A DNA stretch of 35,390 bases from the NCBI GenBank assembly GCA_964497825.1, contig CAZCFA010000027.1, positions 1-35,390 of the forward strand. Direction: 5' to 3'. The DNA is from RHKX01 sp964497825 (GTDB lineage: Bacteria > Actinomycetota > Thermoleophilia > Solirubrobacterales > 70-9). Position 1 is the first letter of the stretch. The number at the start of each line of letters is the position of its first letter. A program made the translations under genes and the position numbers. This document shows, one piece after another, positions 7,236-16,704 of this stretch. Below the pieces are notes generated by a model. It did not search any database and had not been told where the DNA came from. It saw nothing but the letters and a program-made list of their open reading frames with translations.

Positions 7236-8597
7236 GTGGCGGGCGCCTACTGGCCGCGGCCCTGGACCTGCGAGGACGGCGGACCGCGGCGCTGGGGCTG
7301 CGCGCCGGGGATCACCGGCCTCGGGATCGGCCCCGGCGAGGGGCTGCGGGTCGAGGCGGTCGCCGACGCCTTCGCGACCGACGTTCTGCTGCGCCGCGAG
7401 CCCGGCGAGCTCTACGCGCTGCGGCACCCGATCCCGCTCGGCGGCCCGCAGGCCGGTCCGGTCGACGGCTGGGTCGAGCGGCTCGACCCGCGGACCCTGG
7501 CGGTCACCGCCCGCTCGCCCCGGCTGCCCGCCGGAAGCTGGTGGCCGGGCGGCCTCGGCGCCCACCGCAACGGCGACATCTACATGGTCCTCGGGCGCTG
7601 GGCGCACCGGCTCTCGCCCGGGCTCGAGGTCCGCGCCTCGCACCGGCTGCCGGTCGCGCGGCCCCACAACTCGTTCGTGATCCTCGACGGCGGCGAGCTC
7701 GTGATGAAGGACTGCGACGCCCCGGCCGGGCGCGAGCGATCGACGGTCTCGGTCCTCGCTCCCGAGTCGCTGCTGCCGGCGGCGCCGCCGCTGCGGCTGC
7801 CGGAGCCGTCGGTCGCGCGGCTCTCCAGCGACGGCGAGACGGTGGTCGCGATCGGGACGACGCGCGGCTTCCGGCTGCGGCTCGACCGCGACGCCGGGCG
7901 GCTGTCGATCGACGACGCCTGGCGGCCTGCCTACGGCCCCGACCCCGACCGCAGCTTCGGCTGGGACCCGGTGATCACCGACGAGCACGTGCTGTGGATG
8001 GACAACGGGCGCAACGCCGTCGATCGCTCGATGGTCGGGACCGGGACGCAGCCGGCGCCGCTGCGGCTGTGGTGGGCGCGACGCGACGACGGCGCGATCC
8101 GCTCGACCGAGGTCAGCGGCCTCCCGCACGGGACCGAGTCGAACCCGCCGGGCTGGGATCCCGAGGGCCGCGTGGTGGTCGCCTTCGACTCCGGCAACGC
8201 GGTGATCCGGGGCTGGCGGCTCGCCGGCGACGAGCTCGAGCCGCTGTGGCGCCGCGACGGCATCGCCCACGCCTGCCACCTGCTCGTCTATCCCGACAGC
8301 CGCGAGCTCATCGTCGGCGACTGGACCGACTCGCCGCTGCTGTCGCGTCCGTGCGTGCGGCGGCCGCTGCGGCGGGCGTTCGCGCTCGCCGGGCGGTCGG
8401 CGCGGCTGCGGCGGGGCTCGCTCCGGATCGGCCACGACCGCCTCGCCGTCCTCGACCTCGACAGCGGTGCGACCAAGGCCACCGTCGACGTCCCCTCCCC
8501 GGTCCAGGGCTTCACCTTCCCCGCCCCCGGCTTCGGCCGCGACGTCTACTACCAGTCGCTGACGACGATCTGCCGGGTCGCGGTCGCGCCGGGCTGA
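7236..8597 (+). CDS. Uncharacterised beta-propeller-like protein
   Basis: 453 residues from GTG 7236. The frame extends upstream to 7104, but that start would overlap the preceding gene by more than 100 bases and adds only Ser/Arg-rich filler. No signal peptide or membrane helix is seen. Repeated strand-turn units with Gly-Asp and Trp residues (HRNGDIYMVLGRWAHRL, NSFVILDGGELVMKD, WDPEGRVVVAFDSGNAVIRGW, YPDSRELIVGDW, GRDVYYQSLTTICRV) suggest a six- or seven-bladed propeller like strictosidine-synthase/SMP-30-type proteins. No catalytic motif can be named. It is the last gene of the TetR-led unit and is followed by two hairpins. Propellers of this kind bind or hydrolyse small molecules, but any activity here is speculation. 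Confidence 0.6.
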   Translation: MAGAYWPRPWTCEDGGPRRWGCAPGITGLGIGPGEGLRVEAVADAFATDVLLRREPGELYALRHPIPLGGPQAGPVDGWVERLDPRTLAVTARSPRLPAGSWWPGGLGAHRNGDIYMVLGRWAHRLSPGLEVRASHRLPVARPHNSFVILDGGELVMKDCDAPAGRERSTVSVLAPESLLPAAPPLRLPEPSVARLSSDGETVVAIGTTRGFRLRLDRDAGRLSIDDAWRPAYGPDPDRSFGWDPVITDEHVLWMDNGRNAVDRSMVGTGTQPAPLRLWWARRDDGAIRSTEVSGLPHGTESNPPGWDPEGRVVVAFDSGNAVIRGWRLAGDELEPLWRRDGIAHACHLLVYPDSRELIVGDWTDSPLLSRPCVRRPLRRAFALAGRSARLRRGSLRIGHDRLAVLDLDSGATKATVDVPSPVQGFTFPAPGFGRDVYYQSLTTICRVAVAPG

Positions 8598-8610
8598 GCG
8601 GCGCTCCCCA

Positions 8611-8630
8611 CTCCGGGTCTGTACCCGGAG
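8611..8630 (+). terminator. Hairpin terminator after the propeller gene
   Basis: CTCCGGGT, loop CTGT, ACCCGGAG: a perfect 8-bp stem and tetraloop, 13 bases past the stop codon. It has no T-tract. A degenerate copy of its left flank (GGGCTGAGCGGC.CTCC.CACTCCGG) recurs about 41 bases downstream. Confidence 0.6.
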
Positions 8631-8666
8631 CGGGCTGAGCGGCACTCCTCACTCCGGCCCTGCGCT

Positions 8667-8699
8667 TGGAATCGCTCTCGCAAACCGAGAGCAATTCCA
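8667..8699. terminator. Bidirectional hairpin terminator between convergent genes
   Basis: TGGAATCGCTCTCG (8667-8680), loop CAAAC, CGAGAGCAATTCCA (8686-8699). The arms pair at 13 of 14 positions. It lies between the propeller gene (plus) and the hydrolase gene (minus) and contains the only AT-rich bases nearby, with A/T runs at both feet of the stem, suiting termination in either direction. Confidence 0.7.
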
Positions 8700-8752
8700 G
8701 TCACGGGCGCGGTGGGGCACCGGCGTGGCGGACCCGATGGGGCCTCGAGGCC

Positions 8753-9655
8753 TCAGCCGCCGAAGTCGTCGCCGGCGGCGACCGCGGCGCGCACCGCCGC
8801 GGCGACCAGCGCCGGATCCTCGATCTGCGGGTAGTGGCCGAGCGCCTCGAGCTCGGTGACCGGGATCCCCGGCCGCAGATCGCGCAGCGCCGCCAGCACC
8901 GCCGTCGTCGCGACCGGGTCCCGCAGGCCCCAGGCGAGGCTGAGCGCGCCGGGCCAGTCACGGATCGCGCCGTGCCAGCGGTCGGCGTGGGCGACCCGCT
9001 CGTCGAGATAGGCGATCAGCTCGTGGCCGCGCCGCTGACCACCGTTGTGGCGGATCAGCGACCACTGGTCGGCCGCCTCCTCGTCGCTGAGCGGATGCGA
9101 GTCGGAGAACAGGGCGCCGAACTCGCGCCGGAAGAAGCGCTCGCTGCCAAGCCGCGCGGCGAGCCCGCCGAGCCGCGATCGCAGCAGCCGCTGCCCGCGG
9201 GTCAGCGAGGCGCGTTCGAGGACGATGCTGCCGTTGAACAGCAGCGCCGCGCGCAGCCGCAGGCTGCCGCTGCCGTCGATGTCACGGGCGAGCAGCTCGG
9301 TCGCCACCGAGGTCCCCATGTCGTGGGCGACGATGACGACGTCGCGGTCGGGAAAGTGGCGGCTGGCCAGCTCCTCGGCGAGGTCGGCCTGCAGGAACAG
9401 GCTGTAATCGAATCGCGCCGGCTTGTCGCTGAGGCCGAAGCCGAGGAAGTCGAAGGCGAGCATCGGGCCGCTGCCGAGCAGCGGGGTCAGCGTGCGGAAG
9501 TCGTAGGAGCTCGACGGGAACCCGTGCAGGAGCAGCAGCAGCGGCCCCTCGCCCTCGCCCTCGCGCGCGGCGACGAAGATCCGCTGCTCGCGGAAGCGCT
9601 CGAACGAGCCGGCGTCGCGCCAGGCCGCGACCCGGGGAGTGAGCTCGTCGGACAC
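8753..9655 (-). CDS. Alpha/beta hydrolase, MEST / epoxide-hydrolase-like with Asp nucleophile
   Basis: 300 residues from GTG 9655. The oxyanion-hole motif HGFPSSSYDF (His44) is followed by AFDFLGFGLSDKP. The nucleophile elbow VAHDMGTS places Asp112 where esterases have Ser. Asp nucleophiles are typical of haloalkane dehalogenases and epoxide hydrolases. WGLRDPVA supplies the likely acid and LGHYPQIEDP the catalytic His. The combination HGFPSSSYDF, FLGFGLSDKP and IRHNGGQ...LIAYLDER closely recalls the MEST (mesoderm-specific transcript) subfamily, whose substrate is unsettled. Predicted cytoplasmic hydrolase; no signal peptide. A TATCCT box ends 6 bases before the start, so the transcript is probably leaderless. 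It is monocistronic, divergent from clpB. Confidence 0.85.
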   Translation of the reverse strand: MSDELTPRVAAWRDAGSFERFREQRIFVAAREGEGEGPLLLLLHGFPSSSYDFRTLTPLLGSGPMLAFDFLGFGLSDKPARFDYSLFLQADLAEELASRHFPDRDVVIVAHDMGTSVATELLARDIDGSGSLRLRAALLFNGSIVLERASLTRGQRLLRSRLGGLAARLGSERFFRREFGALFSDSHPLSDEEAADQWSLIRHNGGQRRGHELIAYLDERVAHADRWHGAIRDWPGALSLAWGLRDPVATTAVLAALRDLRPGIPVTELEALGHYPQIEDPALVAAAVRAAVAAGDDFGG

Positions 9656-9661
9656 GCTTCG

Positions 9662-9667
9662 AGGATA
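9662..9667 (-). promoter_or_regulatory. -10 box of the alpha/beta hydrolase gene (TATCCT)
   Basis: On the minus strand TATCCT is followed by 6 bases and GTG 9655, with no SD. The spacing fits a leaderless transcript. Confidence 0.5.
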
Positions 9668-9703
9668 GTTCGATCGCCGCCCGCCGCGCGGCGGCGGCTC
9701 CGT

Positions 9704-9726
9704 ATCTAAGTCGTATCGAATTAGAT
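9704..9726. promoter_or_regulatory. 23-bp palindrome upstream of clpB, HAIR-like operator candidate
   Basis: ATCTAAGTCG (9704-9713), centre TAT, CGAATTAGAT (9717-9726). The arms match at 9 of 10 positions. It sits just upstream of the clpB -35 region. Read as CTAAGT-N7-AATTAG it resembles the spacing of the HspR-associated inverted repeat (CTTGAGT-N7-ACTCAAG) that controls clpB and dnaK in actinobacteria, but the arms diverge. Heat-shock control by an HspR-type MerR repressor is therefore plausible, not proven. Confidence 0.55.
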
Positions 9727-9729
9727 TTC

Positions 9730-9758
9730 TTTACAAACACCTGTTCGATCGGTAGTCT
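9730..9758 (+). promoter_or_regulatory. clpB promoter (TTTACA, 17 bp, TAGTCT)
   Basis: The -35 TTTACA (9730-9735) differs from TTGACA at one base. The 17-base spacer is ideal, and TAGTCT (9753-9758) ends 8 bases before ATG 9767. No SD is present, so clpB mRNA probably begins at or near its ATG. Confidence 0.65.
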
Positions 9759-9766
9759 CCCGGGGC

Positions 9767-12352
<2,586 letters not shown>

Positions 12353-12395
12353 TCGGCGTCGCGATCGGGCGCTCGGGCCCGGTAGCCGGGGCGGC

Positions 12396-13007
12396 TCAGG
12401 CCCCGGCGGTGCCGGCGCCGACCCGTCGCAGCGGGATCGGCAGCCGCCGCTCGAGCACGGCGATCGCCTTCTCGTGGTCGCCGCGCTCGGCGACGACGAC
12501 GACCTCGGTCGCCGCGTAGGTTCGCAGCGCGTCCTCGGTCGCCTGCACGGGGTCGCCGTCGCCGACCGAGCCGTCGGCCTCGATCCCGGCCGCGGCCAGC
12601 GTCGCGATCGAGACCGCGAGCACGCGCTGGCTCTCAAACCGCGCCGCATCGAGATCGCCGGCCCAGCGGTCGAGGGCCCTGATCCGCTCCGGCGCGAGCA
12701 GCAGCAGCCCCTGCTCGCCGCCGACCTCGCGGGCGGGGTCGCCGATCTCGGCGATGATCGCCGCCGCCCGCGGCTCCTCGATCGGCGCCAGCACGATCAC
12801 CAGCAGCCCGCTGCGCACGCCGGCGCTCGCCGCGGCGACCTCGATCGGACCGTCGGGACGGGCCCGGGCGGCGACGATCACCAGCGCCGCCGATGTGGCC
12901 AGCCCGAGCAGCAGGCCGACGCCGGCGTCGAGGAAGATGAAGCCGAGCAGCGACGGCACGATCAGCAGGCCGAGCAGCCAGGTCCTTCCTCCCGTCAGCT
13001 CGCTCAC
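12396..13007 (-). CDS. Hypothetical membrane-anchored protein with Usp-like C-terminal part
   Basis: 203 residues from GTG 13007. Two N-terminal hydrophobic helices (WLLGLLIVPSLLGFIFLDAG and GLLLGLATSAALVIVAARA, about 10-48) precede a soluble domain. That domain contains RVLAVSIATLAAAGIEADGSVGDGDPVQATEDALRTYAATEVVVVAERGDHEKAI. The GDGDP...ATEVVVV stretch recalls a Rossmann-like/universal-stress-protein fold with a nucleotide-binding loop, but the match is loose. The end LERRLPIPLRRVGAG is conserved-looking. No enzymatic residue can be assigned. It is the first minus-strand gene after clpB and is separated by 20 bases from the next minus-strand gene upstream, so the two may form one unit. Confidence 0.6.
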   Translation of the reverse strand: MSELTGGRTWLLGLLIVPSLLGFIFLDAGVGLLLGLATSAALVIVAARARPDGPIEVAAASAGVRSGLLVIVLAPIEEPRAAAIIAEIGDPAREVGGEQGLLLLAPERIRALDRWAGDLDAARFESQRVLAVSIATLAAAGIEADGSVGDGDPVQATEDALRTYAATEVVVVAERGDHEKAIAVLERRLPIPLRRVGAGTAGA

Positions 13008-13027
13008 ACCCTGCCGTTACCCGCTTT

Positions 13028-13978
13028 CTACTGGTAGAGCAGGAAGTCGACGGCGGGGTCGAGCCGCAGCACCCGGCTCGGGCCCATCAGCGGCGAGTCG
13101 AGGCGGTAGAAGAGCGAGAAGCCGTGCAGCAGCGCGCGCGTCGAGAGCGCCTCGTAGCCGGCGATCTTCGGGCCCGGGGAGCCGATGCCGTCGAAGTTGA
13201 GCACGACCCCGACGTCGCGGCGGCGCTTGATCGCGCGGCGATGGCGGATCGAGCCCTTGCGGAACTGGTGGACGACGAGCAGCTTCGGCGGCAGCTCGCC
13301 GCGGGCGACGATCCGCCGCAGCGCCCGGCTCGCCCCGTTGAGCTCGCGGGCGCTGACGCTGCCGACGGTCTTGCCCGGGACCCCGTGGCGGCCGACGTTC
13401 CACTCCGGGTCGATCGCGAGATCGACGTCGGGCTCCGCCAGCCACGGCCTCAGGTAGGCGATCTCGGCGCCGATCGGCGAGCGCCCCGGCTGGACGTCGA
13501 GCAGGAGCCGCGCCCCGGCCCTGCGGGCCGCGCCCAGGTAGTCGTCGATCAGCTCCGGCGGCTGGCGGGTGCGGTAGCGGCGGTCGCCGCCCGGCGTCGA
13601 GTTGGCGACGACCCCGATCAGGTCGAGCGCCGGCGTAACCGGGCGATCGCCGCGACGCTCGTAGGGGCGCGCCTGGCGGACGGCGAGCCGCGCGGCGCGG
13701 CGCGGCGAGCGCGCGCCGAGCGCGGTGCCGGCGAGCTGCGGGGCGCCGTAGATCGCGACCATCCGGTGCCCGGGCAGCACCGGCTCGTCGTCGACATCGG
13801 GCGCGGGCAGCCGAGCGGGCGCCGGCGGCCGGGCGGCGAGCAGGGCCCGGGTCTCGGCGCGCAGCGCGGCCGCCGAGGGCGGCGTCGCGGCGGCGGCGGG
13901 AGGGGGCGCGAGCGCGGCGAGCGCGGCGGCGAGCGCGGCGATCAGCGCCGCCGGGATCCTGTGCGGGAGGCGAAGCAC
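13028..13978 (-). CDS. Secreted hypothetical protein, possible TIM-barrel
   Basis: 316 residues from GTG 13978, with no SD and a TACGCT box ending 6 bases upstream. Residues 1-31 are a signal peptide (LRLPHRIPAALIAALAAALAALAPPPAAAA). A Pro/Ala-rich linker follows to about residue 65. The core has strands ending in acidic or polar residues: MVAIYGAPQL, LDLIGVVANST, ARLLLDVQPGRSP, VDLAIDPEWNVGRHGVPG, KLLVVHQFRKGSI, VGVVLNFDGIGSP. That is typical of a (beta/alpha)8 hydrolase fold, and Asp/Glu in IDPEWNV would be candidate catalytic residues. I recognise this as a recurrent secreted actinobacterial protein without a known function. It starts 77 bases from the divergent glycosyltransferase gene. 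Confidence 0.65.
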   Translation of the reverse strand: MLRLPHRIPAALIAALAAALAALAPPPAAAATPPSAAALRAETRALLAARPPAPARLPAPDVDDEPVLPGHRMVAIYGAPQLAGTALGARSPRRAARLAVRQARPYERRGDRPVTPALDLIGVVANSTPGGDRRYRTRQPPELIDDYLGAARRAGARLLLDVQPGRSPIGAEIAYLRPWLAEPDVDLAIDPEWNVGRHGVPGKTVGSVSARELNGASRALRRIVARGELPPKLLVVHQFRKGSIRHRRAIKRRRDVGVVLNFDGIGSPGPKIAGYEALSTRALLHGFSLFYRLDSPLMGPSRVLRLDPAVDFLLYQ

Positions 13979-13984
13979 GCCGCG

Positions 13985-13990
13985 AGCGTA
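13985..13990 (-). promoter_or_regulatory. -10 box of the secreted hypothetical gene (TACGCT)
   Basis: On the minus strand TACGCT is followed by 6 bases and GTG 13978. There is no SD. Confidence 0.45.
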
Positions 13991-14055
13991 GCCGCGGCGG
14001 GCGCCGGATCCGCCGTCTCGAAGCTCACCGGGCCCGGGCCTGCGAGCCTTGGGGC

Positions 14056-15225
14056 GTGCGCATCGGGATCGTCGCCTACTGGTTCAACCGCGGTCAGGCC
14101 GTCGTCGCGCGCCAGATCAGGGCCGCGCTCGAGGGCCTCGGGCACGAGACCTTCGTGCTCGCCCGGCCGACCCGCAAGACCAACATCCGACCCGACTGGA
14201 TCGACCGCAGCGGCGTCTGGGCGCAGCAGCGGGTGACCGCCGCCAGCGACTACGAGATCCCGCTCGATGAGTACCTCGCCTGGGCCGAGGACGCCGAGCT
14301 CGACGCCGTCATGTTCGACCAGAACTACCAGTTCGCCGCGATCGCGACGCTGCGCGAGCGCGGCGTCCGCACCGTCGGCCGCTTCGTCTGGGAGCACTTC
14401 GGCGACGAGCACGCCGCGACCGCGACGGCGGCGTTCGACCGGATCTACTCGCTGACCGGCGCCGAGCACGAGCGCTACGCGGCGATGGGAATCGAGACCT
14501 TCCGCGTCCGCTGGGGCTGCTCGCCGGAGCTGGTCGAGGCGGGCGAGCGGCTCCGGGCCGAACGGGCCGAGCCCGGCTGGATCTCCCCCTACGGGTTCCC
14601 GGGCGGCAACGAGGAGACGGTCGTCTACCTGTTCCCCGGCGGCTTCATGAGCAAGCGCAAGCCGCTGGCGGAGACGATCGCCGCGTTCCGCGCGGCCGCC
14701 GGCAGGCAGCTGCGGCTGGTGATGAAGGCGCAGGTCGAGCGGCAGGCGAAGCGGGTCAAGCGGCTCGCCCGCGGCGGCTCGCGGTTCGGGATCCGCGACC
14801 ACCGGATCGAGCTCGTCACCGCCGACCTGCCGACCGCCGAGTACCTGGCGATGTTCGCCGCCGCCGATGCCTGCCTGGCGCCGAGCCGCTGGGAGGGGCT
14901 CGGGCTGCACCTGTACGAGGCGACGGCGCTCGGCGTCCCGGTGATCACCAACGACAACGCGCCGATGAACGAGGTCGTCAGCGACGGCGTCAACGGCGTG
15001 CTCGTGCCCGGCATCGCCGACGGGGTCGCGCCGCGCTCGGGGATCACCGCCTACCGCCCCGACGTGCCGGCGCTGACGGCGGCGATCGAGCGGCTCGCCG
15101 ACCCCGGGCTCAGGGCCGAGCTTGCCGAGGGCGTCCGGCGCCGGCGCGACGAGCTGAGCTGGGACCGCACCGTCGCGGATCTGCGGGCGCTGCTGACGGT
15201 CGGGCTCGACGGGGCGGACGGATGA
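14056..15225 (+). CDS. GT4-family glycosyltransferase (paralogue 1 of 4)
   Basis: 389 residues from GTG 14056. Retaining GT-B fold enzyme expected to move a sugar from a nucleotide donor to a glycan or lipid acceptor on the cytoplasmic side. N-domain start RIGIVAYWFNRGQAVVARQIRAALEGLGHETFVL contains the Gly-rich acceptor loop. The shared signature FDQNYQF...GRFVWEHF lies near 90-120. The donor-binding C-domain has LFPGGFMSKRKP, a VMKAQVER strand, then APSRWEGLGLHLYEA with the GT4 E-x7-E pair (about 279 and 287). It closes with PVITNDNAPMNEVVSDGVNG. Its stop codon overlaps the next start (ATGA), so it is coupled to the SRPBCC and methyltransferase genes. Three paralogues lie at 28-34.8 kb. Donor and acceptor unknown. 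Confidence 0.88.
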   Translation: MRIGIVAYWFNRGQAVVARQIRAALEGLGHETFVLARPTRKTNIRPDWIDRSGVWAQQRVTAASDYEIPLDEYLAWAEDAELDAVMFDQNYQFAAIATLRERGVRTVGRFVWEHFGDEHAATATAAFDRIYSLTGAEHERYAAMGIETFRVRWGCSPELVEAGERLRAERAEPGWISPYGFPGGNEETVVYLFPGGFMSKRKPLAETIAAFRAAAGRQLRLVMKAQVERQAKRVKRLARGGSRFGIRDHRIELVTADLPTAEYLAMFAAADACLAPSRWEGLGLHLYEATALGVPVITNDNAPMNEVVSDGVNGVLVPGIADGVAPRSGITAYRPDVPALTAAIERLADPGLRAELAEGVRRRRDELSWDRTVADLRALLTVGLDGADG

Positions 15226-15692
15226 GGGAGCGGCTGCTGCGGCGCGTGCAGGACCTCGACGCGCCGCGCGAGGAGGCCTTCGAGCTCTTCTCCCGGGCCG
15301 AGAACCTCGAGGCGATCACGCCGCCGATGCTGCGGTTCCGAATCGTCTCGGAGATTCCGGATGAGATGCGCGCCGGCACGCTCATCCGCTACCGGCTGCG
15401 CCTGCACGGCGTGCCGGTAGGGTGGCTGACCAGGATCGAGTCCTGGGATCCTCCACATGGCTTCGTCGACCATCAGATCCGCGGGCCCTTCGCGCGGTGG
15501 CATCACACGCACGCGTTCGAACGGCTCGACGGCGGCCGTTGCACTCGGATGACCGACACCGTCCGCTACGGGCACCGCCTCGAACCGCTCGGCGCGCTCG
15601 CCGAGCACCTCCTCGTGCGCCGCGATCTCGACCGGATCTTCGACTTCCGCCGCGAGGCGATCGCCGGCCTGCTCGCCGCCGACGCGTCCTGA
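15222..15692 (+). CDS. SRPBCC (polyketide cyclase/START-like) ligand-binding protein
   Basis: 156 residues, ATG 15222 inside an ATGA overlap with the glycosyltransferase. The opening LDAPREEAFELFSRAENLEAITPPMLRFRIVSE is the typical SRPBCC N-terminus of proteins related to the cyclase/dehydrase family. YRLRLHGVPVGWLTRIESWDPPHGFVDHQIRGPFARWHHTHAFE continues the helix-grip fold. These cytoplasmic proteins bind hydrophobic ligands, and some assist sugar-epimerase or lipid chemistry. No catalytic residue is evident. The next start overlaps its stop by one base (TGATG), so three genes form a tight unit. This makes a role alongside glycosyl transfer and methylation likely. Confidence 0.82.
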   Translation: MRERLLRRVQDLDAPREEAFELFSRAENLEAITPPMLRFRIVSEIPDEMRAGTLIRYRLRLHGVPVGWLTRIESWDPPHGFVDHQIRGPFARWHHTHAFERLDGGRCTRMTDTVRYGHRLEPLGALAEHLLVRRDLDRIFDFRREAIAGLLAADAS

Positions 15693-16339
15693 TGGCCCTG
15701 CGGCGCGTATATGACGCGACCTGGGGGCGCCTGTTCGCGGCGATCTACAACCGCACGCTCGCCGCCACCGAGGAGGCCGGCCTCGGCGATCGCCGGGCAA
15801 CGCTGCTCGCCGGAGCGGGCGGTCGCGTGCTCGAGATCGGCGCCGGCACCGGCGCCAACGTCGAGCACTACACGAGCGCGGCGAGCGAGCTGATCCTGAC
15901 CGAACCGTTCGAGCCGATGGCGCGGCGGCTGCGCGCGCGGCTGGCCGCCGACGGTCGCGCGGCGACGGTGCTCGTCGCGCCCGCCGAGCGGCTGCCGGCC
16001 GAGGACGACTCGGTCGACGCCGTCGTCGTCACGCTCGTGCTCTGCACGGTCGACGACCTGGCGGCGACGCTGAGCGAGATCGCCCGCGTGCTCAAGCCCG
16101 GCGGCCGGCTGCTGTTCATCGAGCACGTCCGCTCCGACGAGCCGCGGATCGCTCGCAAGCAGGACCGCTACGAGCGGCCCTGGCGCTTCATCGCCCACGG
16201 CTGCCACCCCAACCGCGACACGGTCGCCGCGATCGAGGCCTCGCCGCTGGCTGTGACCGAGCTCGAGCGCGGCGAGATGCCGAAGTCGCCGGGGATCGTC
16301 AGGCCGCTCGTGCAGGGGGTCGCGGTCAAGCCGGAATGA
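15692..16339 (+). CDS. Class I SAM-dependent methyltransferase, METTL7-like
   Basis: 215 residues from ATG 15692, overlapping the previous stop in TGATG; the frame is open upstream but that part is antisense-like filler. SAM-binding motif I VLEIGAGTGANVEHY (about 48-62) is followed by the acidic-strand substitute LTEPFEPMARRLR. AERLPAEDDSVDAVVVTLVLCTVDD supplies motifs II-III, and LKPGGRLLFIEHVRSDEPRIARKQDRYERPWRFIAHGCHPNRDT closes the domain. RPWR...GCH.NRDT is characteristic of METTL7-type (thiol or lipid-associated) methyltransferases. The acceptor is unknown. As third gene after a glycosyltransferase and SRPBCC protein, a sugar, lipid or small-molecule acceptor is plausible. Confidence 0.87.
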   Translation: MALRRVYDATWGRLFAAIYNRTLAATEEAGLGDRRATLLAGAGGRVLEIGAGTGANVEHYTSAASELILTEPFEPMARRLRARLAADGRAATVLVAPAERLPAEDDSVDAVVVTLVLCTVDDLAATLSEIARVLKPGGRLLFIEHVRSDEPRIARKQDRYERPWRFIAHGCHPNRDTVAAIEASPLAVTELERGEMPKSPGIVRPLVQGVAVKPE

Positions 16340-16412
16340 GGGGCCGCTTGCGCCTTCGGCGACGATCTGAAAGAACCCGGGGCGCGAGCCCACCAACGAG
16401 GAGGAGACGACC

Positions 16413-16694
16413 TTGCCGCATTTCATCCTGCTGACGAAGCTGACCAGCGACGGCGTCAAGACGATCAAGAACAACCCCGACCGGATCCTCGAGGTCAACC
16501 GAGAGATGGAGCAGATCGGGCTTCAGGTCCACCACCAGTGGGCGACGCTCGGGCAGTACGACTTCGTCAGCGTCGTCGAGGCCGATGACGCGGAGACGAT
16601 GGCGAAGGCGTCGGTCGAGCTCGGATCGCGGGGGACGACCGTGAACGAGACCTTGAACGCGTTCCCGAGCGAGGACTTCGCGAAGTCGCTGTAG
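16413..16694 (+). CDS. GYD-domain protein
   Basis: 93 residues from TTG 16413, chosen because GAGGAG (16401-16406) sits 6 bases upstream and no ATG or GTG fits. PHFILLTKLTSDGVKTIKNNPDRILEVNREMEQIGLQVHHQWATLGQYDFVSVVEADDAETMAKASVELGSRG is a full-length GYD domain, with G-Q-Y-D at the name-giving position. Family members are small dimeric ferredoxin-like proteins of unknown function. It lies 10 bases before purD, so it probably leads the purine operon. This GYD-purD neighbourhood suggests a role connected with purine metabolism, but no biochemical role is established. Confidence 0.88.
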   Translation: MPHFILLTKLTSDGVKTIKNNPDRILEVNREMEQIGLQVHHQWATLGQYDFVSVVEADDAETMAKASVELGSRGTTVNETLNAFPSEDFAKSL

Positions 16695-16704
16695 GGCCGC
16701 GCGC

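Noticed and set aside
12376..12392. Small hairpin after clpB (CCCGG-TAG-CCGGG)
   Set aside because: A 5-bp stem is expected by chance in such GC-rich DNA, so I did not list it as a terminator.
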